Shown here: piece after piece, positions 1 to 7,677 of the stretch
How positions within the stretch are numbered: position 1 is the first letter of the stretch
Layout: each line of letters begins with the position of its first letter
Source of the DNA: Ectothiorhodospiraceae bacterium
GTDB taxonomy: Bacteria; Pseudomonadota; Gammaproteobacteria; SZUA-152
Direction of reading: 5' to 3'
NCBI GenBank assembly: GCA_002401775.2
Contig: NVUB02000089.1
Coordinates: forward strand, 1 to 34,025
Length of the DNA: 34,025 nucleotides
The notes under the pieces: generated by a model
What the model saw: only the letters and a program-made list of their open reading frames with translations
The model's database searches: none
What the model was told of the DNA's origin: nothing
Program-made: the position numbers and the translations under genes

Positions 1-157
1 ATTTTCTTAGAGTGGATGTCCTTATTACTTTAAATTTTTGACGGTAAATTGATATTTACGATGATTTTCTTAGAGTGGATGTCCTTATTACTTTAAATTT
101 TTGACGGTAAATTGATATTTACGATGATTTTCTTAGAGTGGATGTCCTTATTACTTT
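1..157. repeat. 63-bp tandem direct repeat, about 2.5 copies
   Basis: Two identical 63-base units occupy 1-63 and 64-126, and a third begins at 127 and breaks off at 157. Each unit opens with ATTTTCTTAGAGTGGATGTC. The array is cut by the left edge of the window, so its true copy number is unknown. There are no unique spacers between units, so it is not a CRISPR array. It lies just upstream of a transposase gene, but I found no matching inverted copy after that gene, so I do not call it an IS end. Confidence 0.9.
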
Positions 158-223
158 TATTACTCTCGCTTATTACTCTCTTATTACTCTCTTCCTTATT
201 ACTCTCTTCCTTATTACTCTCTC
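157..223. repeat. Short pyrimidine-rich iterations (TTATTACTCTC)
   Basis: TTATTACTCTC is iterated about five times with small insertions such as TTCC. The run begins exactly where the third 63-bp unit ends and probably grew by slippage from its TTATTACTTT stretch. It ends about 40 bases before the transposase start. Confidence 0.8.
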
Positions 224-264
224 AATCAGTTTAAGCGCATACAGAATAACAAAATCCCACCATT

Positions 265-1200
265 ATGTATCTGTTGTATATCGCACCTTTTATCGGTTTT
301 CTTACCCTCGTTTTATTCATTTTGTGGCGCTTCTGGGCCAATCTGACTGTCACAGTCATCGCTCGGCAACACAGGTGTGGTAGACGTCGCGCTGCCGAAC
401 GAATACCAGGCAGTTTTCGACTCACTGCACCGAAACCACCCTGGGTCAAAGACGAGGTCATTCGTCTTAAAGCGTTAATGCCGGACGGAAGTTGCCGTAA
501 AATCGCGGCCATTTTCAACCGGCGTTTTGAAAACCATCGCCAGATGCGCGTCGGTAGAACTTATGTCAGTACGGTGATTCGTAAGCACCATTATGAAATT
601 CAAGTATTGCGAAAAAAGATCAAACACCGTCGCCCCAAACCTATTGCAAAAAACCGAGTCTGGGGGATTGATCTCACCGGCAAGGTTGATGGCCGAAAAA
701 ACAACCATGCCATATTCGGCGTTGTGGAACATGCCAGCCGTGCTGCATTAATCCTGAAAGGCTTGCCGGATAAAAGCAGTATCACCCTGCTTCGCTGCCT
801 GTTGAATTGCATTGAGCAATACGGCAAACCCACCATCATCCGTACCGATAATGAAGCGGTGTTTACTTCCCAGCTGTTTCGGTTTGCGTTAAAAATGCTT
901 GGTATTCGGCATCACACCATTGACTTGCATTGCCCCTGGCAGAATGGAAAAGTGGAACGCTTTTTTGGCACACTAAAACAGAAACTGAATCACTGGGAAG
1001 TTGATTCTCTCGACCAGCTCAATGTCGCACTCCCCCTCTTCCGTTTCTGGTACAACCACGTACGCCCTCATCAATATCTTGATGACCGAACCCCGGCGGA
1101 GGTGTGGGCAGATGATAATGTTTTCCAACGTCGATCCAAAAAGGAATTTTGGTTTGAGGCGTGGGATGGTTTGCTTGGAGGTTATTATCTGCCGCCTTGA
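265..1200 (+). CDS. DDE transposase with integrase (rve) core
   Basis: A 311-residue protein with the retroviral-integrase-type catalytic core. The acidic triad is visible: D136 in GIDLTGK, D195 in RTDNEAVF and E231 in WQNGKVERFFGTLKQ, with exactly 35 residues between the second and third as in classic DD35E enzymes. Residues 61-115 look like a helix-turn-helix DNA-binding region (DGSCRKIAAIFNRRF). The C-terminus has the usual FRFWYNHVRPHQ block. Odd points are a hydrophobic N-terminal segment (residues 4-22) and the lack of a clear ribosome binding site before the ATG. The family is IS481/IS3-like in the core, but I cannot assign it. I found no terminal inverted repeats flanking it. Confidence 0.85.
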   Translation: MYLLYIAPFIGFLTLVLFILWRFWANLTVTVIARQHRCGRRRAAERIPGSFRLTAPKPPWVKDEVIRLKALMPDGSCRKIAAIFNRRFENHRQMRVGRTYVSTVIRKHHYEIQVLRKKIKHRRPKPIAKNRVWGIDLTGKVDGRKNNHAIFGVVEHASRAALILKGLPDKSSITLLRCLLNCIEQYGKPTIIRTDNEAVFTSQLFRFALKMLGIRHHTIDLHCPWQNGKVERFFGTLKQKLNHWEVDSLDQLNVALPLFRFWYNHVRPHQYLDDRTPAEVWADDNVFQRRSKKEFWFEAWDGLLGGYYLPP

Positions 1201-1494
1201 GTAAGAAGTATTGATTTCCAATATTTAAGTTCCCGGACAAAAACCACTGTCCGCAGGAAGCTGTTGCCAAACGAATACCGCCAGCGGTTTGTCGGCAATG
1301 TTTGAAGAAAAAACACATGGAAAATGGCATTTTTTCTTCCCCATTAATGGTTGGGTAACGGAATTTAGCCTGAAATTTTGAAAAATCAGGTTAGAAAGTA
1401 GACAGATCACTGCTTCGGACAGGCGGACGGGACACCTATCAACAACAAATGATCTTACCCTCATCCTTAATACAGTAACCCTTTTGATAGCTAA
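1201..1494. other. Non-coding stretch after the transposase
   Basis: No convincing gene is seen. A small hairpin, CGGACA/TGTCCG, lies at 1234-1253 and could end transposase transcription weakly, but it has no T-tract. The reverse-strand open frame here has no ribosome binding site or recognisable motif. Confidence 0.5.
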
Positions 1495-1704
1495 AATAGT
1501 GTTTTTAGACACAAATATTGGCGTATTTTTTACTCGTTTCTCAATGGTCTCATATGGTTAGTTTGGTCCGACCCGACTGGTTTCCAGTGGAATGTGAAAT
1601 TGCAAGATGGGGTTTACTGGGCGCTTACCGAGAAGTGGGGCTTGGGCCACTATCATAAAAAAAGGCCCGTTCGGTTGATCGGTAGGTATCAGCCGGACCT
1701 TTAG
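1495..1704 (+). pseudogene. Coding remnant of an unrecognised, possibly membrane protein (C-terminal end)
   Basis: The frame opened by the TAA at 1492 runs 69 codons to a TAG at 1702. It has no ATG, GTG or TTG start, so it was not offered as an ordinary ORF. The translation looks protein-like: a tryptophan-rich hydrophobic segment (YWRIFYSFLNGLIWLVW) followed by a polar tail with GFQWNVKLQDGVYWALTEKW and ending RYQPDL. The best reading is the 3' end of a gene whose 5' part was lost, perhaps through the neighbouring transposase. I do not recognise the family. The hairpin-like stretch at 1661-1702 lies inside this frame. Confidence 0.4.
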
Positions 1705-2380
1705 GTGCACTTCCGATATACTAGCAGAAGTACAACTTCAAGCTATGTTTCCAGCAGGTTATTACTCGATTAAAGAATCATAAATGGCAGAGGGAAATTA
1801 GCAGTTAATCTGCGTGGGCACAAAAACGTGCCTTTATGCCCCAGGGAACACATTCTACCCCGCTTAGATTTTAACTTCTGATAAATGCATTTCATTTCTA
1901 ATTATTTTATTAATCTTATCAATATGTGTACACGTCTGACAGATGTATGCAGAAAGTGCCATGGGGAGACATACAAACATAAGAACGTTAAACCGTAATT
2001 GGTCTTCTTGAAATTTTTCAACAAGTTCGCCAACAATCTATTGCCGTAAAGATGAGTCTAACCCACCCTTCTAAATGATAAGTTATTGATGCTTTTTCTC
2101 TGTCAACATTAATATGCGTCAGACACGATCAATATTGTTCAACGACATAACTCAGCGACCTTATCCACACCTTTTCTAACCCACGATGATTAATAGTTAG
2201 ATGTTTTTCTAGCGATATGTGTATTTCATATAGCACAAAAGTCATTTTAAGGAAAAAACAACACACGCGCACATAGTATTAGCAACGTCACCAGTAAGAA
2301 CATCATGTTCGCCAACATTATGGTGATGCCTATTGCATTTAGTAATTTAACAAAATTCATAATAATCCGCTTACTTTTTT
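1705..2380. other. A/T-rich stretch without a gene
   Basis: No gene could be supported on either strand. The pattern CTGCGTGGGCA ... GCCCCAG ... ACA(C/T)TCTA occurs near 1816-1858 and again, diverged, near 2518-2585. That suggests two copies of an old element flanking the region. One exact TTATCCACA sits at 2161, but there is no cluster of such boxes. Confidence 0.5.
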
Positions 2381-2401
2381 AGTTAAACTAATAGTTTAAC
2401 T
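2381..2401. repeat. Perfect 21-bp palindrome
   Basis: AGTTAAACTA and TAGTTTAACT are perfect reverse complements separated by one base. The palindrome adjoins the 13-bp tandem repeat that follows, which carries the same TTAGTTTTAA theme, so one may have given rise to the other. An operator is possible, but no adjacent start codon supports it. Confidence 0.75.
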
Positions 2402-2477
2402 ATTAGTTTTAAAGGTTAGTTTTAAGGGTTAGTTTTAAGGGTTAGTTTTAAGGGTTAGTTTTAAGGGTTAGTTTTAA
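2401..2477. repeat. 13-bp tandem repeat (GGTTAGTTTTAAG), 5 copies plus a degenerate one
   Basis: Copies begin at 2414, 2427, 2440, 2453 and 2466 with an exact 13-base period. The 13 bases at 2401-2413 are a degenerate sixth copy. A second 13-bp A/T-rich array of different sequence lies at 18924-18970. It is about 115 bases downstream of the DUF2058 stop codon. Confidence 0.9.
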
Positions 2478-2593
2478 TATTCACTTTTACAGTATATCTT
2501 TACAAATCTCGCAGTGACTGCGTGGGCATACGTTGCCGTTGCCTTTATAATCAAAGGTCACAAGTGCCCCAGAGGGTACACTCTATATTTTCC

Positions 2594-3139
2594 CTACCAC
2601 ATCAGGTCGTCGGGTATTTTGTAGTCGGCATATTCATCATTTTCGAGTGATTCTGATTCACTGGTTTGTTCACTCAGGATGACACTGTGTTCATCGCGTT
2701 GTTTTATTTTTTCGGCGACGGGGAATGGGACTAATTCATAGCCTTCTCCCCGTTTTACGATGGCCAAACTTCCTGAAACAAGATGTTTGTGTGCTTTTTC
2801 TGAGAGATGCAGTCGTTTGACGACGTTGGCGTCGGTGAAGTTATATACCACGTTGCCGTCGCTATCCTGTATTCGATTACTGTCAATGAGCTGTTTTATT
2901 TGCGCGGCGATAGCTTTGTGCTCGGCTTCTGCTTTTTTCTGCTGGTTGAGCTGTCGGTCTTTTTCGACTTTTTCTGCTTGCGATTTTTGGACATGAAGAG
3001 TGGCTTCATCTACGGGTGCGGCGGTGCCTTTTTTGGCTTTCTGTTTTTTATTTTTATATTGGCTGTGTTTGGCTTTTTTGGCCTTTTTTTCATCGACGAG
3101 GCCGGTTTTTTTGAGTTGCTCAAAAAGCGAATTACCCAT
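2594..3139 (-). CDS. DUF2058 family protein (YaiL-like)
   Basis: A 181-residue protein that starts MGNSLFEQLKKTGLVDEKKA and continues with a strongly basic, lysine-rich coiled-coil-like section (about residues 15-90). This is the hallmark of DUF2058, a gammaproteobacterial family that includes E. coli YaiL and is sometimes described as nucleic-acid associated. The C-terminal half holds the conserved block with YNFTDANVVKRLHLSEKAH and LAIVKRGEGYELVP. The tail is acidic and ends in PDDLMW. The start is supported by AGGAG about eight bases upstream of the ATG. The biochemical role is not established. It appears to be its own unit, 83 bases downstream of the methyltransferase-like gene. Confidence 0.85.
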   Translation of the reverse strand: MGNSLFEQLKKTGLVDEKKAKKAKHSQYKNKKQKAKKGTAAPVDEATLHVQKSQAEKVEKDRQLNQQKKAEAEHKAIAAQIKQLIDSNRIQDSDGNVVYNFTDANVVKRLHLSEKAHKHLVSGSLAIVKRGEGYELVPFPVAEKIKQRDEHSVILSEQTSESESLENDEYADYKIPDDLMW

Positions 3140-3222
3140 TGTTTTGAACTCCTATTGAAATTCGATATTTAAATTTTTGGTGTTTGTGAGAGCTAAGGTT
3201 AAGATCAATATTAAGCTTAAGG

Positions 3223-3897
3223 TCAAGGCTTTTCACTCAACCAAATCATATACCGACCACCACCGTGTCGACCGCGTGCGCGTGCACGAATTTCCTCGAC
3301 ACGAAATTTGGCTTGTTTCAGGCGTTTGCTAAACCCCTGGTCGGGGCTAATTGACCATACACTCAGTATTCCTTTGGGGCGCAATGCGCTGAGTGCCGCT
3401 TTTAACCCGGCCGGACTGTAAATGGCATCATTCTCTTTTCGGGTTAAGCCTTCCGGGCCGTTATCCACATCCAGTATGATGGCGTCATAATAGCTTCGCT
3501 CTTCGCGCATGAGCGTGGAGACGTCACCTTCGTATACCGTTACTCGCGGGTCTTTCAGTGGGTGCCCGGCTAACTCGGACAATAGTCCCCTATTCCACTC
3601 GATGACGCTGGGCACCAGTTCTGCCACGACGATTTCGGCGTTTGGTCCTAGTTCTTTTAAGGCGGCAGCTAATGTAAACCCCATGCCCAGACCTCCGATT
3701 AATACCCGGGGGCTTGGCCGGTCTTTGAGCCGCTGGCAGGTTAATTCTGCTAAAGCTTCTTCTGAGCCGTGAACACGGCTGCTCATTAGTTCACTGTTGC
3801 CGATTTTGATGGAATATTCATCACCACGACGATAAAGGCGCAATACGCTTTTATCGCCCGGTACGGTGGTGGTGTCGAGCAGTTCCCAAGGCCTCAT
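3223..3897 (-). CDS. Spermidine-synthase-like methyltransferase-fold protein
   Basis: A 224-residue protein with the class I SAM-fold layout of the spermidine synthase family. The glycine-rich nucleotide loop is VLIGGLGMGFT (residues 65-75). An acidic residue ends strand 2 (VAELVPSVIEW, E93), EGDV carries D125, and the substrate-side motif is ILDVDNGP (D143/D145). It lacks the longer N-terminal domain of true SpeE (usually about 280-300 residues), so polyamine synthesis should not be assumed. Many such short homologues have unknown substrates. It starts 34 bases after the stop of the reductase-like gene on the same strand and is probably co-transcribed with it. No strong ribosome binding site precedes the ATG. 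Confidence 0.75.
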   Translation of the reverse strand: MRPWELLDTTTVPGDKSVLRLYRRGDEYSIKIGNSELMSSRVHGSEEALAELTCQRLKDRPSPRVLIGGLGMGFTLAAALKELGPNAEIVVAELVPSVIEWNRGLLSELAGHPLKDPRVTVYEGDVSTLMREERSYYDAIILDVDNGPEGLTRKENDAIYSPAGLKAALSALRPKGILSVWSISPDQGFSKRLKQAKFRVEEIRARARGRHGGGRYMIWLSEKP

Positions 3898-3931
3898 ACG
3901 GGATTGCTACTTTGCCAAAAACCTGGACGCA

Positions 3932-4711
3932 TTATTGTGAATCGGCGCATACGGCCTGTATTTTTCGCAATGTGGTGGCGTTGATGTCCGCTTCATCGGC
4001 GATATTGATGGCACGGGCCAGCCGCCCCGGTGCAGAACGTCCCATGCAGTTGTGGTTGGTGTCACCGTTAAAGGCTTCACACATTTTTTGGATCAGTGGT
4101 TCACGATCAAACGTTTTATCCGTCAATGCGCATTGAATATCCAGCACGTCGCTGGCGATTTCTCGCGCTAATGCTTCATGCTGTGCCCAGAGCTGCCCGA
4201 CGTTTCCGCCGACCTGTAGCCCGGCGATGTTAGTGGTGAGGATATACAGATTTTTGCACACCAGCTCGTCCAGCAGCTCCGCCGATGAGGACAATACGTT
4301 GACGGGAATGCCGATACTGCCGAGTGCATCGCTCAGTAAGGTGGCGTGTGTGCCATGCGCGGGTGAAGGGATAATGACTTTAAAATCCTGGCCCGGTTTT
4401 TTTTCAAACCACACCGAGATCACCGTCACATTCTCCAGTTCATGCTGTTGCCAGTCCCGTGGCAGTAGTTCATTTTGTATTAATACGAGTTTGTCACGCC
4501 ACTGAACAGGCACAGAGGATAAAACATCCTGTATATCGCCCTCTCCCACGGCAATAATGACGGCCTCAGGCTCCGGCAGTGATTCTGCGGCGCTGGACAG
4601 CGTCATCCCTCTTATTATGGGATACACAGGGTGCCCTATTTTCAACATGCCCCGCGCTAATACGCTGCCTATTTCTCCGACACCCACAAGTATGACTGGT
4701 GCTTTCATCAT
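3932..4711 (-). CDS. Rossmann-fold reductase-like protein (ketopantoate-reductase-like)
   Basis: A 259-residue protein with an N-terminal nucleotide-binding fold: ILVGVGEIGSVLARGM (residues 7-22) carries the GxGxxG loop, and AVIIAVGEGDIQDVL follows. The middle (VLIQNELLPRDW) corresponds to the NGL/NE-containing segment of ketopantoate reductases. The C-terminal part is helical, with a lysine in a plausible catalytic position (ELVCKNLYILTTN). Overall it resembles the ApbA/PanE superfamily, but it is shorter and divergent, so the substrate is unknown. Two adjacent ATGs (4711 and 4708) follow AAGGGGA, and either could be used. It is the first gene of a probable two-gene unit with the methyltransferase-like protein. 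Confidence 0.65.
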   Translation of the reverse strand: MMKAPVILVGVGEIGSVLARGMLKIGHPVYPIIRGMTLSSAAESLPEPEAVIIAVGEGDIQDVLSSVPVQWRDKLVLIQNELLPRDWQQHELENVTVISVWFEKKPGQDFKVIIPSPAHGTHATLLSDALGSIGIPVNVLSSSAELLDELVCKNLYILTTNIAGLQVGGNVGQLWAQHEALAREIASDVLDIQCALTDKTFDREPLIQKMCEAFNGDTNHNCMGRSAPGRLARAINIADEADINATTLRKIQAVCADSQ

Positions 4712-4901
4712 TTCCCCTTACTCAAATATATGTCGCCATTCTGGTATCCCACAGTCATCTCAGTGTATTTTTACGGCAACTTTTATCACATCTTTTCGTT
4801 CGATAAAGGTGAGCGACTGGATTGTAACAGACTGGGGAAATCGGCTAAATGCGAGAGATGCACTGACTGTAGATACAAGGAGCGGCTTTAACCGCGCTAA
4901 A

Positions 4902-5006
4902 CCACACCGTAGAGGTGTCCCTGTGGGTACTCTGATTACCGCACACGCCCAAATCAGTACGGCCATCCCAAACCAGGGCAACCACAAGGGATGCCCCTAC
5001 GGTGGG
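4902..5006. repeat. Long imperfect inverted repeat (MITE-like)
   Basis: The left arm CACCGTAGAGGTGTCCCTG begins at 4905. It pairs with the right arm AGGGATGCCCCTACGGTG, which ends at 5003. Inner segments at about 4928-4960 (TCTGATT and AATCAGTAC) extend the pairing. The whole can fold into one hairpin of roughly 100 bases. It lies upstream of the reductase-like gene and downstream of the CGNR gene, both on the minus strand, so it could also act as a transcription barrier. Confidence 0.75.
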
Positions 5007-5279
5007 TGAAATTATTGGAATAGTTAAACCCAGTCTCAGGTACCCACTGTCCTCCGCAGGAACCCATGCCACACATTATTTTTTAATTACCGTGCATTCC
5101 CACGCAGGAACGTGGAAACAAGATAAAAGGATATCTTTCTTTGCGCCCTTTGCCCCTTAGCGCCTTTGAGTTTGGTTTTAGTAAGCCGTTACCACGACAT
5201 TCTGGATTCCGGCCTTCGCCGGAAAGACGAAGAAAAAGGAGTTCCAGGTTGCTGCAACACTGAATATCCCCTTTACGCT
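5007..5279. other. Gene-free spacer with several short palindromic repeat remnants
   Basis: No gene is seen. The stretch strings together remnants of repeat types found elsewhere in the window: CCCACGCAGGAACGTGG near 5099-5115, a TTTGCGCCCTTTGC segment near 5142 that resembles the inverted repeat at 21288, and TTCCGGCCTTCGCCGGAA near 5207-5224, which resembles the core of the 33126 and 28737 elements. Confidence 0.6.
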
Positions 5280-5933
5280 TTACGACAAAGCTGCCGATTT
5301 TTTCTTCGCCCGATGTAGCGCAGCTTTTGCCCGGTTACCACAGATAGACATGGTGCACCAACGACGGGAGTGGTTTTTACTGACGTCATAAAACCACAAG
5401 GTACAGGTGGGGCCTTCGCAATTTTTGATCCGAGCAAAGTCGACAGTGCACACTAGCGCTCCCATCGCCTCGGCAATGACGATCAATAAATCATCAACAC
5501 TCTCCCATTGACGGTAATCCTGCCACTCAAAGATTGAATCGTGGTTTAGTGTATTTTCATCATCCTGTTTGCTCGGTGCTATCTGCTTATAGACCTTGCT
5601 CTTTGCCAGTAGCGTATTCAGCGGTACTAGTGCTTTGATGGTATCCGTTTCAAGCGTTTTACCCGCATGATTATGGACAAATTCACGAAACCATTCACGT
5701 AGCTTGCGCGCTTCTGCTGCCACGGCATCACAAGCGGACTGTTGGTCAGCACTTCTAAAAGGGGCTACGTCCTGCTGGTTGACCAGGCCCGCTTTTTCAA
5801 GCCAATCCAGTAAATCGTTTCCATTTTGAATCCATTCAATTTCTGTGCTCGCTGGCTTTGCAATGCTATTTAATAAATCAAGCCCCTTGTTATCAGCGAT
5901 GAAGAAAGGGGCAGGCCTTGTGGCTGCGTTCAT
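5280..5933 (-). CDS. CGNR zinc-finger protein (ABATE domain), putative transcription regulator
   Basis: A 217-residue protein of the ABATE/CGNR type. The N-terminal domain (about 5-155) is helical and has the family's LDLLNS opening. The C-terminal zinc finger uses C172, C177, C193 and C198 (CEGPTC ... WCTMSICGNRAKAALHRAK), including the diagnostic CGNR and the basic helix after it. Family members are thought to be stress-linked transcription regulators, often encoded beside oxidoreductase or hydrolase genes. Here it is divergent from a dehydrogenase-tautomerase-hydrolase group. AGAGG precedes the ATG by about nine bases. Regulation of the divergent genes is an inference from position. Confidence 0.88.
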   Translation of the reverse strand: MNAATRPAPFFIADNKGLDLLNSIAKPASTEIEWIQNGNDLLDWLEKAGLVNQQDVAPFRSADQQSACDAVAAEARKLREWFREFVHNHAGKTLETDTIKALVPLNTLLAKSKVYKQIAPSKQDDENTLNHDSIFEWQDYRQWESVDDLLIVIAEAMGALVCTVDFARIKNCEGPTCTLWFYDVSKNHSRRWCTMSICGNRAKAALHRAKKKSAALS

Positions 5934-6226
5934 TTCATATACCTCTTTTAGTCTTGGTTATGCCGAATTACACATTGTGATAATCCCTCCAGATACCACA
6001 GCAGTAATACGTGCTTTGTAGCCAGGGTGGCGACAATATTCACTAACCTATGAAATTTATTATAGGCGGTTATTTAATTTTTTCAAAATAAAATACCCAG
6101 AAACCCAGGGAAAAGGTGACTTATAAATCTACATATCGAGCATCCAAAAATAATTACTAATAAAAACAGTTGGTTATAGAAAGTTTATATGACGTTAATA
6201 AATCCTGATTTTTCCACCATTATAAA
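5934..6226. other. Divergent intergenic region (CGNR gene / dehydrogenase)
   Basis: A/T-rich spacer between two divergent starts. No gene is seen. It should hold the promoter of the CGNR gene and the upstream control region for the dehydrogenase, whose best promoter and box candidates lie just to the right. Confidence 0.6.
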
Positions 6227-6275
6227 AATAACCTTTAAAATAACTATTGACAGGTTATTATCCATGAACTAACCT
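6227..6275 (+). promoter_or_regulatory. Candidate promoter with AGGTTA/TAACCT boxes
   Basis: TTGACA at 6247 is followed 17 bases later by TAACCT at 6270, a poor -10 match. AATAACCT at 6227-6234, AGGTTATT at 6252-6259 and TAACCT at 6270-6275 form alternating inverted copies of one box overlapping this promoter. That is the layout expected of an operator. The divergent CGNR protein is the obvious candidate to bind it, but this is unproven. Confidence 0.35.
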
Positions 6276-6345
6276 TCAATCTAACTTGTTGATGGTTACC
6301 TTACTGCCGTCGACATAACACTAGCGAGAAAATTGGAGAAAAATC

Positions 6346-7209
6346 ATGTCTAAAACAGTTCTTATTACCGGTGCAAGCACAGGCTTTGGTCGCGATACAG
6401 CAGAAACACTTGCCGAGGCAGGCTACAACGTTATTGCGTCAATGCGTGATCCCAAGGGTAAAAACAAAGAACATGCCGATGCTTTATCGATGAAGGGAAT
6501 CAGCGTTATTGAACTTGACGTCACCTGCCAACAGTCAGTCGATGATGCGGTTAACCACATCACCACCACCGGTGGTCTGGATATTCTGGTCAACAACGCC
6601 GGTGTTGCCTCAGCGGGTGTTTTGGAAGCCTTCACAGACAAACAAGCTACCGAATTATTTGATGTGAATGTGATCGGCGTACACCGTGTTACTCGCGCTG
6701 TGTTACCGATTTTCCGTAAACAAAACGATGGCTTAATCATCAACATAGGCTCAATTCTAGGGCGTGTAACATTCCCGTTTTTCGGCCTCTATGGTGCCAG
6801 TAAGTTTGCGGTTGAAGCAATGACAGATAGTTTGCGCTATGAAGTTTCACAACTGGGTGTCGATGTTGCGTTGATTCAACCGAGTGCGTACCCCACCAAT
6901 ATGTACGCTAGTGCTGGCCAGCCCACTGACGTTGATTGTGTAACGTCATATGGTGAAGTCGGTGAAATTCCCGGCGCTATGTTTGCACATTTCATGAGTA
7001 TGTTTGAATCGGCAGAAGCACCAAAACTGCATGATGTCGCCGAAGCCATTTTAGCGGTGGCAAACACACCCAAAGGTGAACGACCTGCACGTACCGTGGT
7101 AGGTACAAGTTTTGGTGCTGACACCTTGAATGAAGCCACAGCTCCGGTGCAATCCGGTGTAGTAGAAGCTTTGGGTTTAAGTCACTTGGCGTCCGTTGCG
7201 CACAAGTGA
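6346..7209 (+). CDS. Short-chain dehydrogenase/reductase (SDR)
   Basis: A 287-residue classical SDR, an NAD(P)-dependent oxidoreductase expected in the cytoplasm. The cofactor loop TGASTGFG is at residues 8-15, NNAG at 83-86, the catalytic serine at S136 (INIGSILG) and YxxxK at Y149/K153 (YGASK). The first strand ends in a pattern typical of NADP users (ASMRDPKGK). The substrate cannot be deduced. GGAG lies about nine bases upstream of the ATG. A strong hairpin follows the stop, so the tautomerase downstream may have its own promoter or depend on readthrough. Confidence 0.92.
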   Translation: MSKTVLITGASTGFGRDTAETLAEAGYNVIASMRDPKGKNKEHADALSMKGISVIELDVTCQQSVDDAVNHITTTGGLDILVNNAGVASAGVLEAFTDKQATELFDVNVIGVHRVTRAVLPIFRKQNDGLIINIGSILGRVTFPFFGLYGASKFAVEAMTDSLRYEVSQLGVDVALIQPSAYPTNMYASAGQPTDVDCVTSYGEVGEIPGAMFAHFMSMFESAEAPKLHDVAEAILAVANTPKGERPARTVVGTSFGADTLNEATAPVQSGVVEALGLSHLASVAHK

Positions 7210-7217
7210 TGACAATT

Positions 7218-7258
7218 ACCTGGGGCCTTATCCGTAGCACAAGTGCCCCAGGTTATTT
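7218..7258 (+). terminator. Rho-independent terminator after the SDR gene
   Basis: ACCTGGGGC (7218-7226) pairs with GCCCCAGGT (7245-7253) and is followed by TATTTT. It lies nine bases after the dehydrogenase stop. Confidence 0.8.
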
Positions 7259-7348
7259 TCACATAAAAAATTAACATGACCATTTATGTACCAAGTTATA
7301 AACTATTTATAAAACTATTGATAAAAAAAAATTAAAAAGGAATACAAA

Positions 7349-7564
7349 ATGCCTCTTATTCAAGTAAAGGTCTTTAAAGATGAATTGAACCAGGATCAGT
7401 CAGCTGACCTCATTCAAAAAATTACCACTGCCGTAACGGAAGTCACTAGTGAAAAACTACGAGACGTTACGTGGGTTGTTATTGAAGAAATCAACAACGG
7501 CCAGTGGGGCGTTGGGGGAGTACCTCTAAGTTTGGATGACGTTAAAAAAATAATGACGGGATAA
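7349..7564 (+). CDS. 4-oxalocrotonate tautomerase-like protein
   Basis: A 71-residue protein of the tautomerase superfamily. Removal of the initiator Met would expose Pro (MPLIQVKVF), the catalytic base of these enzymes. The length fits the small 4-OT subunit class, which forms hexamers. The C-terminal WGVGGVPLSLDD is a variant of the family's usual GWGIGG region. AAGGA precedes the ATG. It sits between the SDR and the exported hydrolase on the same strand, which suggests a joint role in handling a small organic or carbonyl compound, though none can be named. Confidence 0.85.
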   Translation: MPLIQVKVFKDELNQDQSADLIQKITTAVTEVTSEKLRDVTWVVIEEINNGQWGVGGVPLSLDDVKKIMTG

Positions 7565-7677
7565 TTTCATTTTTTATTAAGCCATCGTCTATTACTAATA
7601 AATCAGTAGAGAAGGATACCGGTAGTCAGTAATAGCCATTGATCTATAACCAAACATTTATCTAATGGAAGACCACA

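Noticed and set aside
1-157. Tandem repeat as a CRISPR array
   Set aside because: Units are 63 bases and abut directly without spacers; no cas gene is in the window.
1661-1702. Hairpin-like stretch as a terminator or integron attC site
   Set aside because: The stem has bulges and no T-tract, and it lies inside a coding-like frame; no integrase of the integron type is present.
2161-2169. Exact DnaA-box sequence TTATCCACA as a replication origin
   Set aside because: It is a single box. There is no cluster, no dnaA/dnaN/gidA neighbourhood, and no A/T unwinding element tied to it.
2807-3172. Hydrophobic 121-residue plus-strand frame
   Set aside because: It is the antisense of the lysine-rich DUF2058 gene; AAA/AAG codons read as TTT/CTT give a false membrane protein.
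3223-3897. Assignment as spermidine synthase speE
   Set aside because: The protein is too short and lacks the N-terminal strand domain of SpeE; only the methyltransferase-like core is supported.
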